DNA of 64,000 bases from Nannocystis sp. RBIL2 (lineage in GTDB: Bacteria > Myxococcota_A > Polyangia > Nannocystales > Nannocystaceae), in the NCBI RefSeq assembly GCF_026626745.1, contig NZ_JAPNJW010000002.1, forward strand, positions 124,001 to 188,000, given 5' to 3'. Each line of letters opens with the position of its first letter. Within the stretch, counting starts at the first letter, position 1. The notes under the pieces were generated by a model that saw only the letters and a program-made list of their open reading frames with translations, had not been told where the DNA came from and made no database searches. The translations under genes and the position numbers were made by a program. Of the stretch, positions 1 to 9,140 are shown piece by piece.

Positions 1-1
1 C

Positions 2-790
2 CGGCGCCGCCGCGGGCGGGTGCGCCTGTTCGGCGAGGTCCACTCGCTGACGGCCCGCGGGCTCGACGGGGTCGGAGGGGTGCGCTTCGCCCAGTCATTG
101 TCGATCATCGACGACACGCGCAAGTTCAGCCTGTGGCCGGATCGCGGGCACCGGCTGGCGTTCGGGCTGTACGCGCAGGAGACGCTGCGCACGGGGGTGC
201 CGGCGCCCGACCATCGCCACGGCCTGACTGCGTCGGCGTCGTGGGTGCACATCTGGCCGCTGGCGCACCAGCACACTCTGGCGAGCCGGCTCGAGCTGAC
301 GATGATGGTGCCGATCGTCGGCCGCCCGGAGTTCCGCAGCCTGGTCCGGGCGGGCGGGGTCGACGGGCTCGGGGCGTACGGCGGGAACGAGCTGTTCGGC
401 CGCGGGGTGGCGCTGGCCCAGCTCGAGTACCGCCACATGTTCTGGTCGAACTTCAACGTGAACCTGGTGCACCTGTTCTGGCTGCGCGGGATCGGGGGGA
501 CGCTGTTCACGGGGGTGGCTTCGGTGTCCCCGTGCGACACGCTGCGCGGGTGGTTCGGGAAGGAGAGCTGGTACGGGCAGGTCGGCTACGGGGTGACTGC
601 TTTCCTGCAGCTGCTCGGGGTGACGCCGCAGTTCGTCCGCTTCGATGTGGCGGTGCCGCTGGTCCGCCGCCGCACGACTTGCCTCGACGAGGTGCTGCCG
701 GATTATCTGGCGGACTATCAGGGGGTCGCACCGGGGGACTTTCAGTTGCCGCGGGTCGGGGTGAACTTGACGTTCTTGCAGCCGTTTTGA
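2..790 (+). CDS. Outer-membrane beta-barrel protein, C-terminal part (5' end outside window)
   Basis: The frame is open from base 2 to the TGA at 788-790, with no stop upstream, so the gene almost certainly begins before the window; about 262 residues are visible. The sequence alternates polar and hydrophobic residues with many aromatics and ends in FLQPF, the terminal Phe typical of BAM-inserted barrels. It resembles the barrel half of the large surface-antigen (Omp85-like) or porin families, but the family cannot be fixed without the N-terminus. A GTG at 20 could start a shorter product, but no signal peptide follows it, which favours a truncated view of a longer gene. A hairpin repeat array follows directly. 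Confidence 0.6.
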   Translation, partial: RRRRGRVRLFGEVHSLTARGLDGVGGVRFAQSLSIIDDTRKFSLWPDRGHRLAFGLYAQETLRTGVPAPDHRHGLTASASWVHIWPLAHQHTLASRLELTMMVPIVGRPEFRSLVRAGGVDGLGAYGGNELFGRGVALAQLEYRHMFWSNFNVNLVHLFWLRGIGGTLFTGVASVSPCDTLRGWFGKESWYGQVGYGVTAFLQLLGVTPQFVRFDVAVPLVRRRTTCLDEVLPDYLADYQGVAPGDFQLPRVGVNLTFLQPF

Positions 791-805
791 GGATTCGATG
801 GCCGG

Positions 806-873
806 AGGCATGTCCTCGCGGGCATGTCTTCGGGGTCATGTCCTTTCGGTAATGGTGGATGGGACATGTCCTT
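806..873. repeat. GGACATGTCC-family repeat array
   Basis: Four to five copies of the 10-nt palindromic core (variants GGCATGTCC, GGCATGTCT, GTCATGTCC, GGACATGTCC) are separated by 3-6 nt linkers such as TCGC and TTCG. The array starts 16 nt after the stop of the barrel gene. Adjacent copies can pair as short hairpins, so a terminator role is plausible. Confidence 0.7.
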
Positions 874-952
874 GGATGATCGAGAGGTCGACGGGGCTCG
901 ACCTCGACGATTGCGGGGTGGCGCTTCGCATATTGCCGACTGCGCCTCGCGG

Positions 953-1054
953 GGGGTCCGGGGAAGGGCCGGCCGCGAGTTAACCGGCGGGATGGACGCT
1001 CGTTCCTCGCGCCCATCTCGCCTCTAATTCGCGGCCGGCCCTTCCCCGGACCCC
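953..1054. repeat. 26-bp perfect inverted repeat with 50-nt spacer
   Basis: The arm at 953-978 is the exact reverse complement of the arm at 1029-1054 (26 of 26 bases). The spacer of 50 nt carries no convincing ORF. The stem would be extremely stable as RNA. It could be a structured RNA, a terminator or a remnant of a small palindromic element. The rest of the 791-1560 gap holds the array above and the tandem repeat below, and no supported gene. Confidence 0.75.
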
Positions 1055-1329
1055 TGGCACGGCTGCAGCCGTGAGAGGCGGCCTCGCCGTCGTGGGCTTC
1101 GATGCGGGATGTCCCCGGGAGCAGGTTGCGGGGCGCCTGTTCGACGGCCAGGACTGGCCGCCGAACAGACGCCTTCTCGCGTCCCTGACGGCGTGGCATC
1201 TTTGGCGGGGAGCTCTCAGGTGCTGGAGACGAGAGTCGCGGGGTGCTTGCGGTGAAGGTGGCGGGTCCCGACGGGGAAGGAGTCACGGATGCTGAGGGCG
1301 CGGCTAGCCGATGAGGGCCAGGGTGGCGG

Positions 1330-1482
1330 GTGCTGATGGCGAGGCTTGCGGGGCTGACAGCGAGGCTCGCCGGTGCTGACGGCGAGCCTCGCCGGTGCTG
1401 ACAGCGAGGCTCGCGGTACTGAGGGCAAGGCTCGCCGGTGGTGACGAGGTGCGCTGACGGCGAGGCTAGCGAGGCTAGCTGA
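1330..1482. repeat. Degenerate 20-22-nt tandem repeat
   Basis: About six to seven imperfect copies of a unit close to GCTGACGGCGAGGCTCGCCG are strung together. The unit contains its own small palindrome (CGAGGCTCG). No coding function is apparent. It lies about 80 nt upstream of the next gene's start. Confidence 0.7.
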
Positions 1483-1560
1483 AGGCAGAGGTGCGGTGCT
1501 GCTCGGTGGCGCAGCGGCGCGCGGTGTCGCGGATGGACGGCCTTGGGATAAAATGGCCGG

Positions 1561-2430
1561 GTGACGCCGATGCGCTCGCGGTTCCGCTGTCCTCGCTGCG
1601 GCGAGGTGCTGACGCCGTGGTCGCGCGAGCTCGAGCTGGCGGAGGCGCTGAATCCGTTCGAGAGTCAGACGTGGCTGCTGCCGGCGCAGTGGTTCGTGCG
1701 CTGGGATCACCCGGGGCTTCGCGATTCGTACCTGGGGGGTCACCCCGCGAGCTATCCGTGGTTGTTTGCGCCGCTGACGAGGTGGTGGGTGCAGGTCCAC
1801 CCGGACTCGCGGCGCACCGCGGGCTGCTGCGGCCTGGCCTACGGCGGCTCCGGCCCGCCCAACCTGGTGTGCGCGTGCGGCCTCGAGATCGGGGTCGGCC
1901 ACCGCGATTGCAGTGGGCCTCACTGGTACGCGCTGCACGAGTCGGTGGTGCACGAGCAGGAGGTCGATGCGACGCCGCTACAGGCGACTGCGGGCCGGCT
2001 GGCCCGGCTGCGCTACCGCGTGGGGCGGCCGGTCGCGCGTCCGGGACATGACCCCGGCGGCGGGAACGTGTGGCACCACGAGCGCGCGACGTGGAACGAG
2101 GCGCTGCGGCTGCGAGAGTTGACGATCGACTGCGGCGGCGGGATCGAGGACCCGGCGCTGGTGATCGAGTCGCCGCAACTACCGCCGGGGGCGCAGCTGG
2201 TGGTGCCGCTGCCGTGGTGCCAGCTGGTGCGTCTGGCGGCGCTGGGCGAGCAGCCGTGGGGCGAAGCAGAGTCGCCGCTGACGTGGATGAGCGGGCTGCG
2301 CGAGGGGCCGCACGTGTGCGTGTCGCGGTACAGGCGGCGGGTGCTGCTGACGGCGTGGGGACCGGATCCGACGTCGTGGGCGGTGACGATCGAGGTGCGC
2401 GCCTGGGCCGATGCGTGGGCGTGGCTGTGA
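1561..2430 (+). CDS. Hypothetical protein with zinc-ribbon-like cysteine pairs
   Basis: The product has 289 residues from a GTG start; an in-frame ATG four codons later is an alternative. Near the N-terminus is CPRCGEVL, a typical zinc-knuckle half, and around residues 100-120 there are further cysteines (CCGLAYGG, CACGLEIG), so one metal site may be formed by distant pairs. The remainder is rich in Trp and Arg and has no signal peptide or membrane segment, which suggests a cytoplasmic protein. The family is not recognised. It stands alone, in convergent orientation with the next gene, with a repeat array in the gap. Confidence 0.65.
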   Translation: MTPMRSRFRCPRCGEVLTPWSRELELAEALNPFESQTWLLPAQWFVRWDHPGLRDSYLGGHPASYPWLFAPLTRWWVQVHPDSRRTAGCCGLAYGGSGPPNLVCACGLEIGVGHRDCSGPHWYALHESVVHEQEVDATPLQATAGRLARLRYRVGRPVARPGHDPGGGNVWHHERATWNEALRLRELTIDCGGGIEDPALVIESPQLPPGAQLVVPLPWCQLVRLAALGEQPWGEAESPLTWMSGLREGPHVCVSRYRRRVLLTAWGPDPTSWAVTIEVRAWADAWAWL

Positions 2431-2463
2431 TGGCTGAGGCTCGCGGGCCGAGGCGTGGGGAGC

Positions 2464-2612
2464 GATATGTCTCTCGGGGCAGGTCGTCCGTGGTCGGCGA
2501 GGGTCTGCCAGCGCTCGGTGGGGCCAGCTGTGCGGCCGAGGGCTCGCGGGTGGAGGCGTCGGGAGTGAGATGTCTCTGGGGACATGTCGCTCGCGGATGT
2601 CTCTCGGGTCAG
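2464..2612. repeat. GGACATGTCC-family repeat array between convergent genes
   Basis: One outlying copy (ATATGTCTC with a following GGGGCAGG) lies near 2465. A cluster at 2567-2612 contains AGATGTCTC, GGGGACATGTCGC and GGATGTCTC. It fills the gap between two convergent genes and touches the last codons of the leftward one. Confidence 0.65.
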
Positions 2613-3175
2613 GCGGCGGCGAGGGCGGCGACGTCGTGGACGATGGCCTGGAGGCGGGGGAGCGAGCTGCGGTAGTGGGTGCCGTGGAAGAGGGCGTTGA
2701 TGCCGGTGCCGGCCTGGACCTGGACCTTGAGGCAGTGGACGTGACTGCTGAGGGCGGCGAGGCGGGCGGTGAAGTCGGGGCGGGCGAAGTCGGCGAGGTC
2801 GGCGTCGCGCGGGGCGTCGATCCGGCAGACGTCGAAGATCGGGTCGGGGCCGCGCCGGCCGCCGCCGCCGAACCACCGGGCGAGCTTGTCGGCGAAGCTG
2901 CGGGCGCGACACTCGCCCTCGAACTTGAGGTGGTTGCCGGTGACGAACACTTCGAGGACGTTGGGGATGTAGTGGTAGCCGCGGGCGGCGAGGAAATAGT
3001 GCGAGTGATACGAGACGACCACGGCCCGGCCGTCGAGCTTGCCGCGCGCGTGGACGGCCTGGCACTGGACCGTGCGGTTGTTACCCGTCTCGACCTCCGA
3101 CTGATCCTCGTCGATGTGATCGTCGGTCAAGCTGCGGCTGAATTGGTACAGCGTTTCGTATACAGGCCCGCTCAT
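2609..3175 (-). CDS. Hypothetical cytoplasmic protein
   Basis: The product has 188 residues from an ATG start. No signal peptide, membrane segment or known catalytic motif is visible. The sequence has a mixed alpha/beta look, with a GGGGRRGPDP turn near the middle and several His and Cys residues (SSHVHCLKVQ). The last residues, VAALAAA, are encoded at the edge of a repeat array. The family is not recognised. It may be co-oriented with the leucine-rich lipoprotein gene upstream (31-nt gap), so the two could share a transcript. Confidence 0.6.
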   Translation of the reverse strand: MSGPVYETLYQFSRSLTDDHIDEDQSEVETGNNRTVQCQAVHARGKLDGRAVVVSYHSHYFLAARGYHYIPNVLEVFVTGNHLKFEGECRARSFADKLARWFGGGGRRGPDPIFDVCRIDAPRDADLADFARPDFTARLAALSSHVHCLKVQVQAGTGINALFHGTHYRSSLPRLQAIVHDVAALAAA

Positions 3176-3206
3176 CGTCGCAGCCTATCGCCGCGCATGG
3201 CGACTG

Positions 3207-4955
3207 TCACGGGCAGGCGAGGTCGAGGATCGCGGGGACGGGATCGTCGACGTGATCGAGCACTGCGACGACGGCCTCGAGATCGAGCAAGGGGCTGCAG
3301 TGGAGTTCGAAGAGGCCGCCGACGCGCGTCAAGGCGCCGTCCGGGCCGCCCAGGCCGGTGATGTCGGCGAGGGCCGGGTTCTCCTGCAAGATCAGGCTGC
3401 CCTCGACGGTGTGCAGGGCGGCGAAGGCGTCGAGGGCGACGAGAGCCTGGTTGCAGGCGATGGCGAGGGTGCCGTCGACGCGCTCGAGCGCGGACAGGCC
3501 GGTGAGGGCCGCGAGGCCGTCGTTACCGCCGGGCGCTTCGGGGTCGGTGCAGGGGAGGTCGAGGTCGCTGACCCGCCGGCGGCCGAGGACGAGGTCGCCG
3601 ACGACGTGGCGCAGCTGCTCGAGGCCGGTCAGGTCGTGCAGGCCGTGGTTCTGCAGGATTGCGAGGCCGCCGGGGAGCGCCGCGAGGCTGGCCGGGTAGC
3701 CGGTGAGGCGCCCTAAGCCCTGGTTGTCGGCGACGACGAGGCTGAGACCGAGGCGATCGATGCCGAGCTGGAGGCCGTCGGGCAGGCCGGCGAGGTCGAC
3801 GAGGCCGTGGTTCTGGCCGATCTCGAGGCTGCCGCCGATCTTCCGCAGGTCGCCGAAGAGCCCGGATAGATCGCTCAAGCCGGGGTTGCCGACGATGCGC
3901 GCGCTGCCGGCCAGGGCGGTGATGCCGGCGGGCAGGCCGGCGAGGTCGAGCAGGCCGTCGTTGGCCTGGATGCGCAAGCTGTCGCCGCTCTCGGAGTCGA
4001 TGCCGAGCTGGAGGCCGGCGGGCAGGCCGGACAGATCGACGAGGCGATCGTCGTCGCGGATCTCGAGCACGCCGGCGACCTGCAAGCCTTCGGGCAAGCC
4101 GGACAGGTCGCGCAGGGCGGGGTTGCTGCTGATCTCGAGGTCACCGCCGACGATGAGGAGGGACTCGGGGAGGCCGTGGAGCTGCTCGAGGGCCGTGTTG
4201 CCGCGGATCTCGAGCGGGCCGTCGATGCGGTCGAGGCCCGGCGGGAGGCCGCCGAGATCGCGCAGGCCCAGGTTGTCGGCGACGACGAGGCCGCCGTCGC
4301 CGATGGCGGTCAGGCCCTCGGGCAGGCCCGCGAGCGAGTCGAGCGCGGGGTTGCCGGCGACCCGCAGGCCGCGGACGCGCGTGAGCTTGGGCGGCAGCGC
4401 GGACAGGCTGGCGAGGCGCGCGTTGCCGACGATCTGGAGGTCGCCCTTGAGCTCGCCGCCGCCGTCGGGCAGGCCGGCGAGGTCGACCAGCGCGTCGTTG
4501 TTCTCGATGACGATGCTGGACTCGTCGACGGCGACGCCGAGCGCGGCGTCGACAGGCAGGCCCGTGAGTGTCTCGAGCCTGGGGTTGCGGGCGACGACCA
4601 GGCCGCCGCCGATCGCCCGCACGCGCCCGAGGCCGCTCAGGTCGACGAGATCGGGGTTGTCGGTGATCTCGATCGACTGCGTCACGCCGCACAGACACGG
4701 CAGCTGGAGGTGCTGGATCCGCGTGCCGTGCACGATCAGCGCGTCGACCTCGACGCCGAGGGTGTAGGCGCTGCAAAACGAGTCCATGGTGGCGCCCGCG
4801 CCGTCGCCCGAGAGCTCGAGGGCCTCGCCGTCGACGGGCGCCTGGCAGTCGAAGGCGGGCTCGCAGCCGGGCGTGAAGGCGGCCGCGGCCGCGAGGGCGC
4901 CGGCGAGGAGCACGGCCGCGCGGGCGGGGACGAGCGAGCGGGCGGCGCGGATCAC
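3207..4955 (-). CDS. Leucine-rich-repeat lipoprotein
   Basis: This is a 582-residue exported protein. A positively charged N-terminus and a hydrophobic stretch are followed by TPGCEPAFDC, with the Cys near residue 30 as a likely lipidation site; the lipobox is imperfect. The rest is made of about 18 repeats of roughly 22-25 residues on the pattern L-x-I-x-x-N-x-x-L-x-D-L-x-G-L-P, close to receptor L-domain and bacterial LRR folds. This predicts a solenoid displayed on the cell surface or in the periplasm. Paired Cys residues near both ends (LPCLCG, DLPCTDPE, ELHCSP, DLACP) suggest disulfide capping. The ligand is unknown. Similar LRR lipoproteins are common in myxobacteria. Confidence 0.8.
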   Translation of the reverse strand: MIRAARSLVPARAAVLLAGALAAAAAFTPGCEPAFDCQAPVDGEALELSGDGAGATMDSFCSAYTLGVEVDALIVHGTRIQHLQLPCLCGVTQSIEITDNPDLVDLSGLGRVRAIGGGLVVARNPRLETLTGLPVDAALGVAVDESSIVIENNDALVDLAGLPDGGGELKGDLQIVGNARLASLSALPPKLTRVRGLRVAGNPALDSLAGLPEGLTAIGDGGLVVADNLGLRDLGGLPPGLDRIDGPLEIRGNTALEQLHGLPESLLIVGGDLEISSNPALRDLSGLPEGLQVAGVLEIRDDDRLVDLSGLPAGLQLGIDSESGDSLRIQANDGLLDLAGLPAGITALAGSARIVGNPGLSDLSGLFGDLRKIGGSLEIGQNHGLVDLAGLPDGLQLGIDRLGLSLVVADNQGLGRLTGYPASLAALPGGLAILQNHGLHDLTGLEQLRHVVGDLVLGRRRVSDLDLPCTDPEAPGGNDGLAALTGLSALERVDGTLAIACNQALVALDAFAALHTVEGSLILQENPALADITGLGGPDGALTRVGGLFELHCSPLLDLEAVVAVLDHVDDPVPAILDLACP

Positions 4956-4999
4956 GAGGCCTCGCGGGCGCGCGGAGGCGCGGGACGGGGGCGTGCGAG

Positions 5000-5236
5000 C
5001 ATGGCCGAGAGGACATGCTCGATGGGGCAGGTCGTGAGGGACATGGCGCGAGGGGCAGGTGCGGCGGGTCGGCGGCGGAGGCCGGGCGCACCCTCGGGCT
5101 GCGACATGGCCCGAGCGGGGGCGATCTGACGCGCCTGCTCGAAGGGGCAGGTCACGAAGGACATGGCGCGAGGGGCAGGTACGGACGCGCAGGTCGGGAT
5201 GAGCATGTCCTGCAGGACATGTTCTTCGAGGCAGGC
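5000..5236. repeat. Large GGACATGTCC-family array with internal 37-nt direct repeats
   Basis: This array fills most of the gap 4956-5262. It mixes GGACATG cores with GGGGCAGGT elements. Two 37-nt segments, 5024-5060 and 5144-5180, agree at 34 positions and lie 120 nt apart. At 5203-5222 a hairpin with an 8-bp stem and TGCA loop is followed by TTCTTC. It lies directly downstream of the leftward gene that ends at 5263. Apparent reading frames across it are artefacts of the repeats. Confidence 0.75.
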
Positions 5237-5262
5237 GCGTCGGCGGCGGGTGGGCATGCCGT

Positions 5263-7386
5263 TCAGCTCGGGCGGACGCGGACGGTGAAGCGGACGCTGG
5301 CCTGCTGCTCGCGCAGGCGGAAGCCGCGGGCCTCGTCCTCGACGCAGGTCTTGAAGGCGGCCAGGCGGGGCGCGGGGACGCGGGTCTTGGGCGGCTTGGG
5401 CTCGACGCCGGCGAGGCGGCCCTCCTCGAAGCGGAGCTCGACGTCGACGGCCTCGCCGGCGCGCAGGGGGGTCTCGAGCTCGGGCAGGCAGCGGACGAAG
5501 CCGAGGGCGAGCGCCTCGGCGCGCTTCTGGTCGCCCTCGGGCAGGAGCGGTTCGGCCGGGGCGCCGGGCGGCGGGGCGGGCAGGACCAGGCCGGCGCTGG
5601 CGGTCCGCGGGAACAGGTTGGCGCGGACGTCGAGCTTGCGGCGGGCCTCGGCCAGCGTCTTCTCGGGCAGGTCGGCGGGCGGCGGGGCGGCGGCCGGGGT
5701 CCAGGCGACGACGTCGAAGCGCCGCTGCGGGCCGCCGACCAGCGCGCGCAGCAGGTCCTGCAGCTGCTGGTAGAGCACGTCGTCGCCGAGAGTGAGGGTC
5801 ACCATGCGCTCGCGCGGGTAGGCGCGATCGAGGCGGGCGAGCTGGGCGTCGAGGTCGGACGGGCCGGGCAGGAGGTCGAGCCAGCCGCCGTCGACGGCCA
5901 GCCGCGGGCCGCGGCCGCTGAGGTGGACCCGCACGCGGGCGCGCGAGAGGACCTGCGCGGCCGGGCCCTGGTCGCTCGGGCGCACGACCTCGAACGGGAG
6001 GGTGGCGACGATGTCACCTGTCCCTTCGGGCAGCCGGGGCTCGCGCACCGCCGACTCGATGCGGGCGACGCGGGCGTCCAGCAAGGTGCGGAGGATCGAA
6101 TTGAGGGCGGGCGAGGGCAAGAGCGGCGGGGCGACCAGGAGCACGGCGCCGCGGCCGTCGCGGGCCAGGGCGGCCTCGACGGCGCGCACCAGCTCGGGCG
6201 CGCCGCGGGTGCTGCGGCGCGCGCCAGGGCGGCCGAGGTCGACCGTGACGTCCTCGCCGGCGATGCCGACGACGGGGGCGAGGCTGTCCTGGCGGCCAGT
6301 CCCGGCGGGCACGCGCTGGAGGTCCCACGCGGGGTCGCGGGCGGCCGGGAGCGCGGCGAGGAAGGTGTCCTGAAGGACAGCATCGTCGCGGTCGCGGCGG
6401 GCCAGGGCGCCGCGCCAGCGCGGCAGGGCGGCCAGGGCGTCGCGCTCGGCGCCGAGCAGGCCCCACAGCTCGGACGGCGGCGGCCACGGGGCCTGGGCGT
6501 GGACGGCCCGATCGTCGAGCCAGGCGGCGAGGCTGTCCTCGCGGACATAAAGGCCGTGGACCGCGACCTCGAGCCGTCGGTCGGGCACGGCCGCGGCGGC
6601 GCCGGCGAGACAGCCGCGCACGTGGTCGTAGAGCCGCCAGCGGGCGTTGTCGGCGGCGCGCGGGTGGCCGTCCTCGGCGATGTTGCGGTAGGCGGCGACC
6701 CGCACCGAGAGGTCCTCGCTGCCGGCGACGAGCCCGAGATCGGCGGACAACAGGGTGATCGCGCCGGCGACGAAGCCGCGCGCGTCGTCGTCGAGGTCGG
6801 GCTTGAGATCGAGGGCCAGGGCCTCGGTGAGCAGCCGCGTCTCGGCCTCGCGGGTGGCCTCGGGGCCGCGGCCCATGGCGGCGCCGCCGAGCGCGGTCCA
6901 CAGGGCCTCGCGCGCGCCCTCGTCGCCGGTGAAGCGCGCGGCGTCGAGGAGGTCGAGCAGGCGATCGAGGCGCGCGACGGCGGCGCGCGAGGAGGCGTTG
7001 GCGGCCGGGATCTCGGCCGGCTTCAGCGGGTCGGCGTCGATCCACGCGACCGGGCCGGTGGCGTCGGGCGCGGTGGTCGACTGCGGCCGACAGGCGAAGA
7101 GCGCGAGGCCGAGGCCGAGAGCGCCGAGGCGGGCCCTGCGCCGCAGCGCGGGCGCGGCGGATCGCGTCGACGAGGTCGTGACGCCAGGGAGTACGAGCGG
7201 AGCGGCGGAGCCCAAAACAGCGCTGGAAGAGGGGCGGTCGGGAACTGCGAGCGGAACGGCGGATCCGGAGGGAGCCGCGGAGCGGGAGGTCGGCGCTGGG
7301 GCGCGCGAGCCGGAAGTCGCGAACCGGGACTCGGGCGCGGGTTCGCGGGCGGAGCCGGAGTCACGCGAAGATGAAGTCGCGGTCAT
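5263..7386 (-). CDS. Large putative lipoprotein, unknown function
   Basis: From the ATG at 7386 the product has 707 residues. A Ser/Ala/Pro-rich segment of about 80 residues precedes a good lipoprotein signal, GLGLALFAC, with Cys near residue 99. Such a long lead is unusual, so the true start may be a non-ATG codon nearer the signal, such as the TTG at 7215. The mature protein is rich in Ala, Arg and Asp, has helical middle parts and no catalytic motif I recognise. The C-terminal 100 residues (ELETPLRAGEAVDVELRF, then TCVEDEARGFRL) look like the energy-transducer-like tails of myxobacterial AgmX/PglI-type proteins; this is weak inference. The gene diverges from the porin-cytochrome pair. Confidence 0.65.
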   Translation of the reverse strand: MTATSSSRDSGSAREPAPESRFATSGSRAPAPTSRSAAPSGSAVPLAVPDRPSSSAVLGSAAPLVLPGVTTSSTRSAAPALRRRARLGALGLGLALFACRPQSTTAPDATGPVAWIDADPLKPAEIPAANASSRAAVARLDRLLDLLDAARFTGDEGAREALWTALGGAAMGRGPEATREAETRLLTEALALDLKPDLDDDARGFVAGAITLLSADLGLVAGSEDLSVRVAAYRNIAEDGHPRAADNARWRLYDHVRGCLAGAAAAVPDRRLEVAVHGLYVREDSLAAWLDDRAVHAQAPWPPPSELWGLLGAERDALAALPRWRGALARRDRDDAVLQDTFLAALPAARDPAWDLQRVPAGTGRQDSLAPVVGIAGEDVTVDLGRPGARRSTRGAPELVRAVEAALARDGRGAVLLVAPPLLPSPALNSILRTLLDARVARIESAVREPRLPEGTGDIVATLPFEVVRPSDQGPAAQVLSRARVRVHLSGRGPRLAVDGGWLDLLPGPSDLDAQLARLDRAYPRERMVTLTLGDDVLYQQLQDLLRALVGGPQRRFDVVAWTPAAAPPPADLPEKTLAEARRKLDVRANLFPRTASAGLVLPAPPPGAPAEPLLPEGDQKRAEALALGFVRCLPELETPLRAGEAVDVELRFEEGRLAGVEPKPPKTRVPAPRLAAFKTCVEDEARGFRLREQQASVRFTVRVRPS

Positions 7387-7623
7387 CGTCGCCGGGATCG
7401 ATGCGGGGAGCGGCGCAGAGACTCCGGCTGCGTGCGCAGGTCCGACGGCGGAGGGGTCCGTGCGCGCGGCGCCGGGTCGCAGCGCGGCGGCGGAGCGAGG
7501 GGAAGGCGCGGCGGACCTGGGTCGTGCGAGACGGGAGCGCGGCAAAGGGTGGCCCTGGGGCGAGTGGTGGTGACGGCGATCGGCCGAGACCGAGGGCCGG
7601 CGGATGGCTTAGCATACGAGCGA

Positions 7624-9138
7624 TTGCTGCGGGCAGGGGGATCGATCGCGCACAGCGTCGCCGGCGCGCCGGGCCGGGGGCGCGTCCGGGCCCTGCCGCT
7701 CGCGCTGGCCGCGGTGATCGCTGCGACCCCCGACGAGGCCGCCGCGACCGAGGTGCGCGCGGTCGCCCGCACTCTCGGCGAAGGGTACATGGTCCAAGTG
7801 CCAGGTCCCGAAGGACAGCTGCTGTCGCGGCGCCGGCTGGTCCAGTACGTCAACCTCGGGGTCTACGAGCTGCTGCCGCCGCGCGCGGCCGACGAGAAGC
7901 GGCGCGCGTGGGAGGACGGCCAGCTGCGGATCGTGACGTCGATGCGGCTGCGCCACGACTTCGGCAGCTACGTGCGCCCGGGCGACGACCGGGCGGCGCG
8001 CCTGGTCAACGCGATCGACGGGCGCCAGATCGACGTGATGTTCGCTTACCTCGAGGGCGAGAACCTCGGCAACCGGGTCGACTTCAAGCTCGGGCGCCAG
8101 TTCGAGTTCAGCGGGCTCGACTGGTACGCGTTCGACGGCGGGTGGGCGCGGGTGCGGATCCCGGCCCACCTCGCGCTCGAGGCGTTCGGCGGGCTGCAGG
8201 TCGACGGCACCGCGGTGTTCGGCCTGCCGACGTTCGAGCTCGACGGCACCCAGGGGACCGCGGCCGACCGCGCGTTCTCGCCGATGTTCGGCGCCGGGGT
8301 GTCGCTGTGGGGGCTCAAGTGGATCGACGCGCGCGTGGCCTACCGGCGCACGTTCTCGCCCGCGAGCGTCAACCGCAAGCTGGTCGACGACGACGGCAGC
8401 CTCGGCCTGCCGTCGGGGGTCGACCAGGAGGTCGTCAGCGCCAGCTTCGCCGGCAACTTCGCCGGCGGGCGGGTCAGCCCGTACGGCGCGCTGCGCATGA
8501 ACCTTGGGACAGGTCGCCTCGACGACGTGACCGCGGGGCTGCAGCTGGCGTTCACGCAGCAGCACCTGCTGCGCGCGCTGTACATCCGCACGCTGCCGAT
8601 CTTCGACCTCGACTCGATCTTCAACGTGTTCGCGCTGACGCCGTTCGAGGACGCGCGGCTGGTGTTCGAGGCGCGGCCGATGCCGCGGATCTCGCTGCAG
8701 GCGCGCGGCCAGATGCGGTTCTTCCGCAGCGAGACGACGGCGGCGCTCGGCACGTCGCCGGTGAAGTCGCTGCAGCTCGGGGCCGGCGGCGGGGCCTCGG
8801 CGGCGTACCGCGGGCGCCGCTTCTCCGGCAGGCTCGACGGCTACGGCCTCGGCGGCGAGGGCGGGACGCGCGCCGGCGGCAGCCTCGACACGCGGACGAT
8901 GGTGTGGTGGGACCGCCTGGCCCTCGACGCCCGCATCTACGGCGTGTACTACCGCGACGAGGTGACCGAGGCGCGGCGCGGCTACAGCGTGGCGCTGCAG
9001 CTCGGCTTCAACGCCCAGCTGTGGCGCGGCATCCATCTCGCGGTGCTCGGCGAGGAGATGTTCACGACCTTTTACTCGCAGGCCTTCCGGCTGTTCGGCG
9101 CGCTGACTGCCGACTGGTCGATCCGGGTGCGGAGGTGA
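7624..9138 (+). CDS. Outer-membrane beta-barrel (porin-like) next to a multihaem cytochrome
   Basis: From the TTG at 7624 the protein has about 504 residues with an export signal (RALPLALAAVIAATPDEAAA). GTG codons at 7564, 7567 and 7570 are alternative starts. The mature part has many short amphipathic strands, Gly- and Tyr-rich turns, and phrases such as VDFKLGRQFEFSG and ALYIRTLPIFDLDS, which suggest a large barrel of the porin or alginate-export type. The stop is separated by 2 nt from the start of a 13-haem cytochrome, so the two are surely cotranscribed. By analogy with porin-cytochrome conduits (MtrAB, Geobacter Omb-Oma-Omc) the barrel could sheathe the cytochrome. Sequence similarity to MtrB is not evident by eye. 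Confidence 0.7.
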   Translation: MLRAGGSIAHSVAGAPGRGRVRALPLALAAVIAATPDEAAATEVRAVARTLGEGYMVQVPGPEGQLLSRRRLVQYVNLGVYELLPPRAADEKRRAWEDGQLRIVTSMRLRHDFGSYVRPGDDRAARLVNAIDGRQIDVMFAYLEGENLGNRVDFKLGRQFEFSGLDWYAFDGGWARVRIPAHLALEAFGGLQVDGTAVFGLPTFELDGTQGTAADRAFSPMFGAGVSLWGLKWIDARVAYRRTFSPASVNRKLVDDDGSLGLPSGVDQEVVSASFAGNFAGGRVSPYGALRMNLGTGRLDDVTAGLQLAFTQQHLLRALYIRTLPIFDLDSIFNVFALTPFEDARLVFEARPMPRISLQARGQMRFFRSETTAALGTSPVKSLQLGAGGGASAAYRGRRFSGRLDGYGLGGEGGTRAGGSLDTRTMVWWDRLALDARIYGVYYRDEVTEARRGYSVALQLGFNAQLWRGIHLAVLGEEMFTTFYSQAFRLFGALTADWSIRVRR

Positions 9139-9140
9139 GC

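Noticed and set aside
806..873. Match of the core to the eukaryotic p53 half-site RRRCWWGYYY
   Set aside because: The resemblance is coincidental in a bacterial genome; positional and hairpin evidence point to a different role.
4952..5257. 101-codon frame on the minus strand upstream of the LRR lipoprotein
   Set aside because: It is composed entirely of repeat-array sequence (recurring MSxxTCP-like peptides from GGACATGTCC units) and lacks coding character.
7432..7623. Longer N-terminus for the porin gene from position 7432
   Set aside because: The extra 64 residues are Arg/Gly-rich without coding character and would put the signal peptide about 75 residues from the N-terminus.
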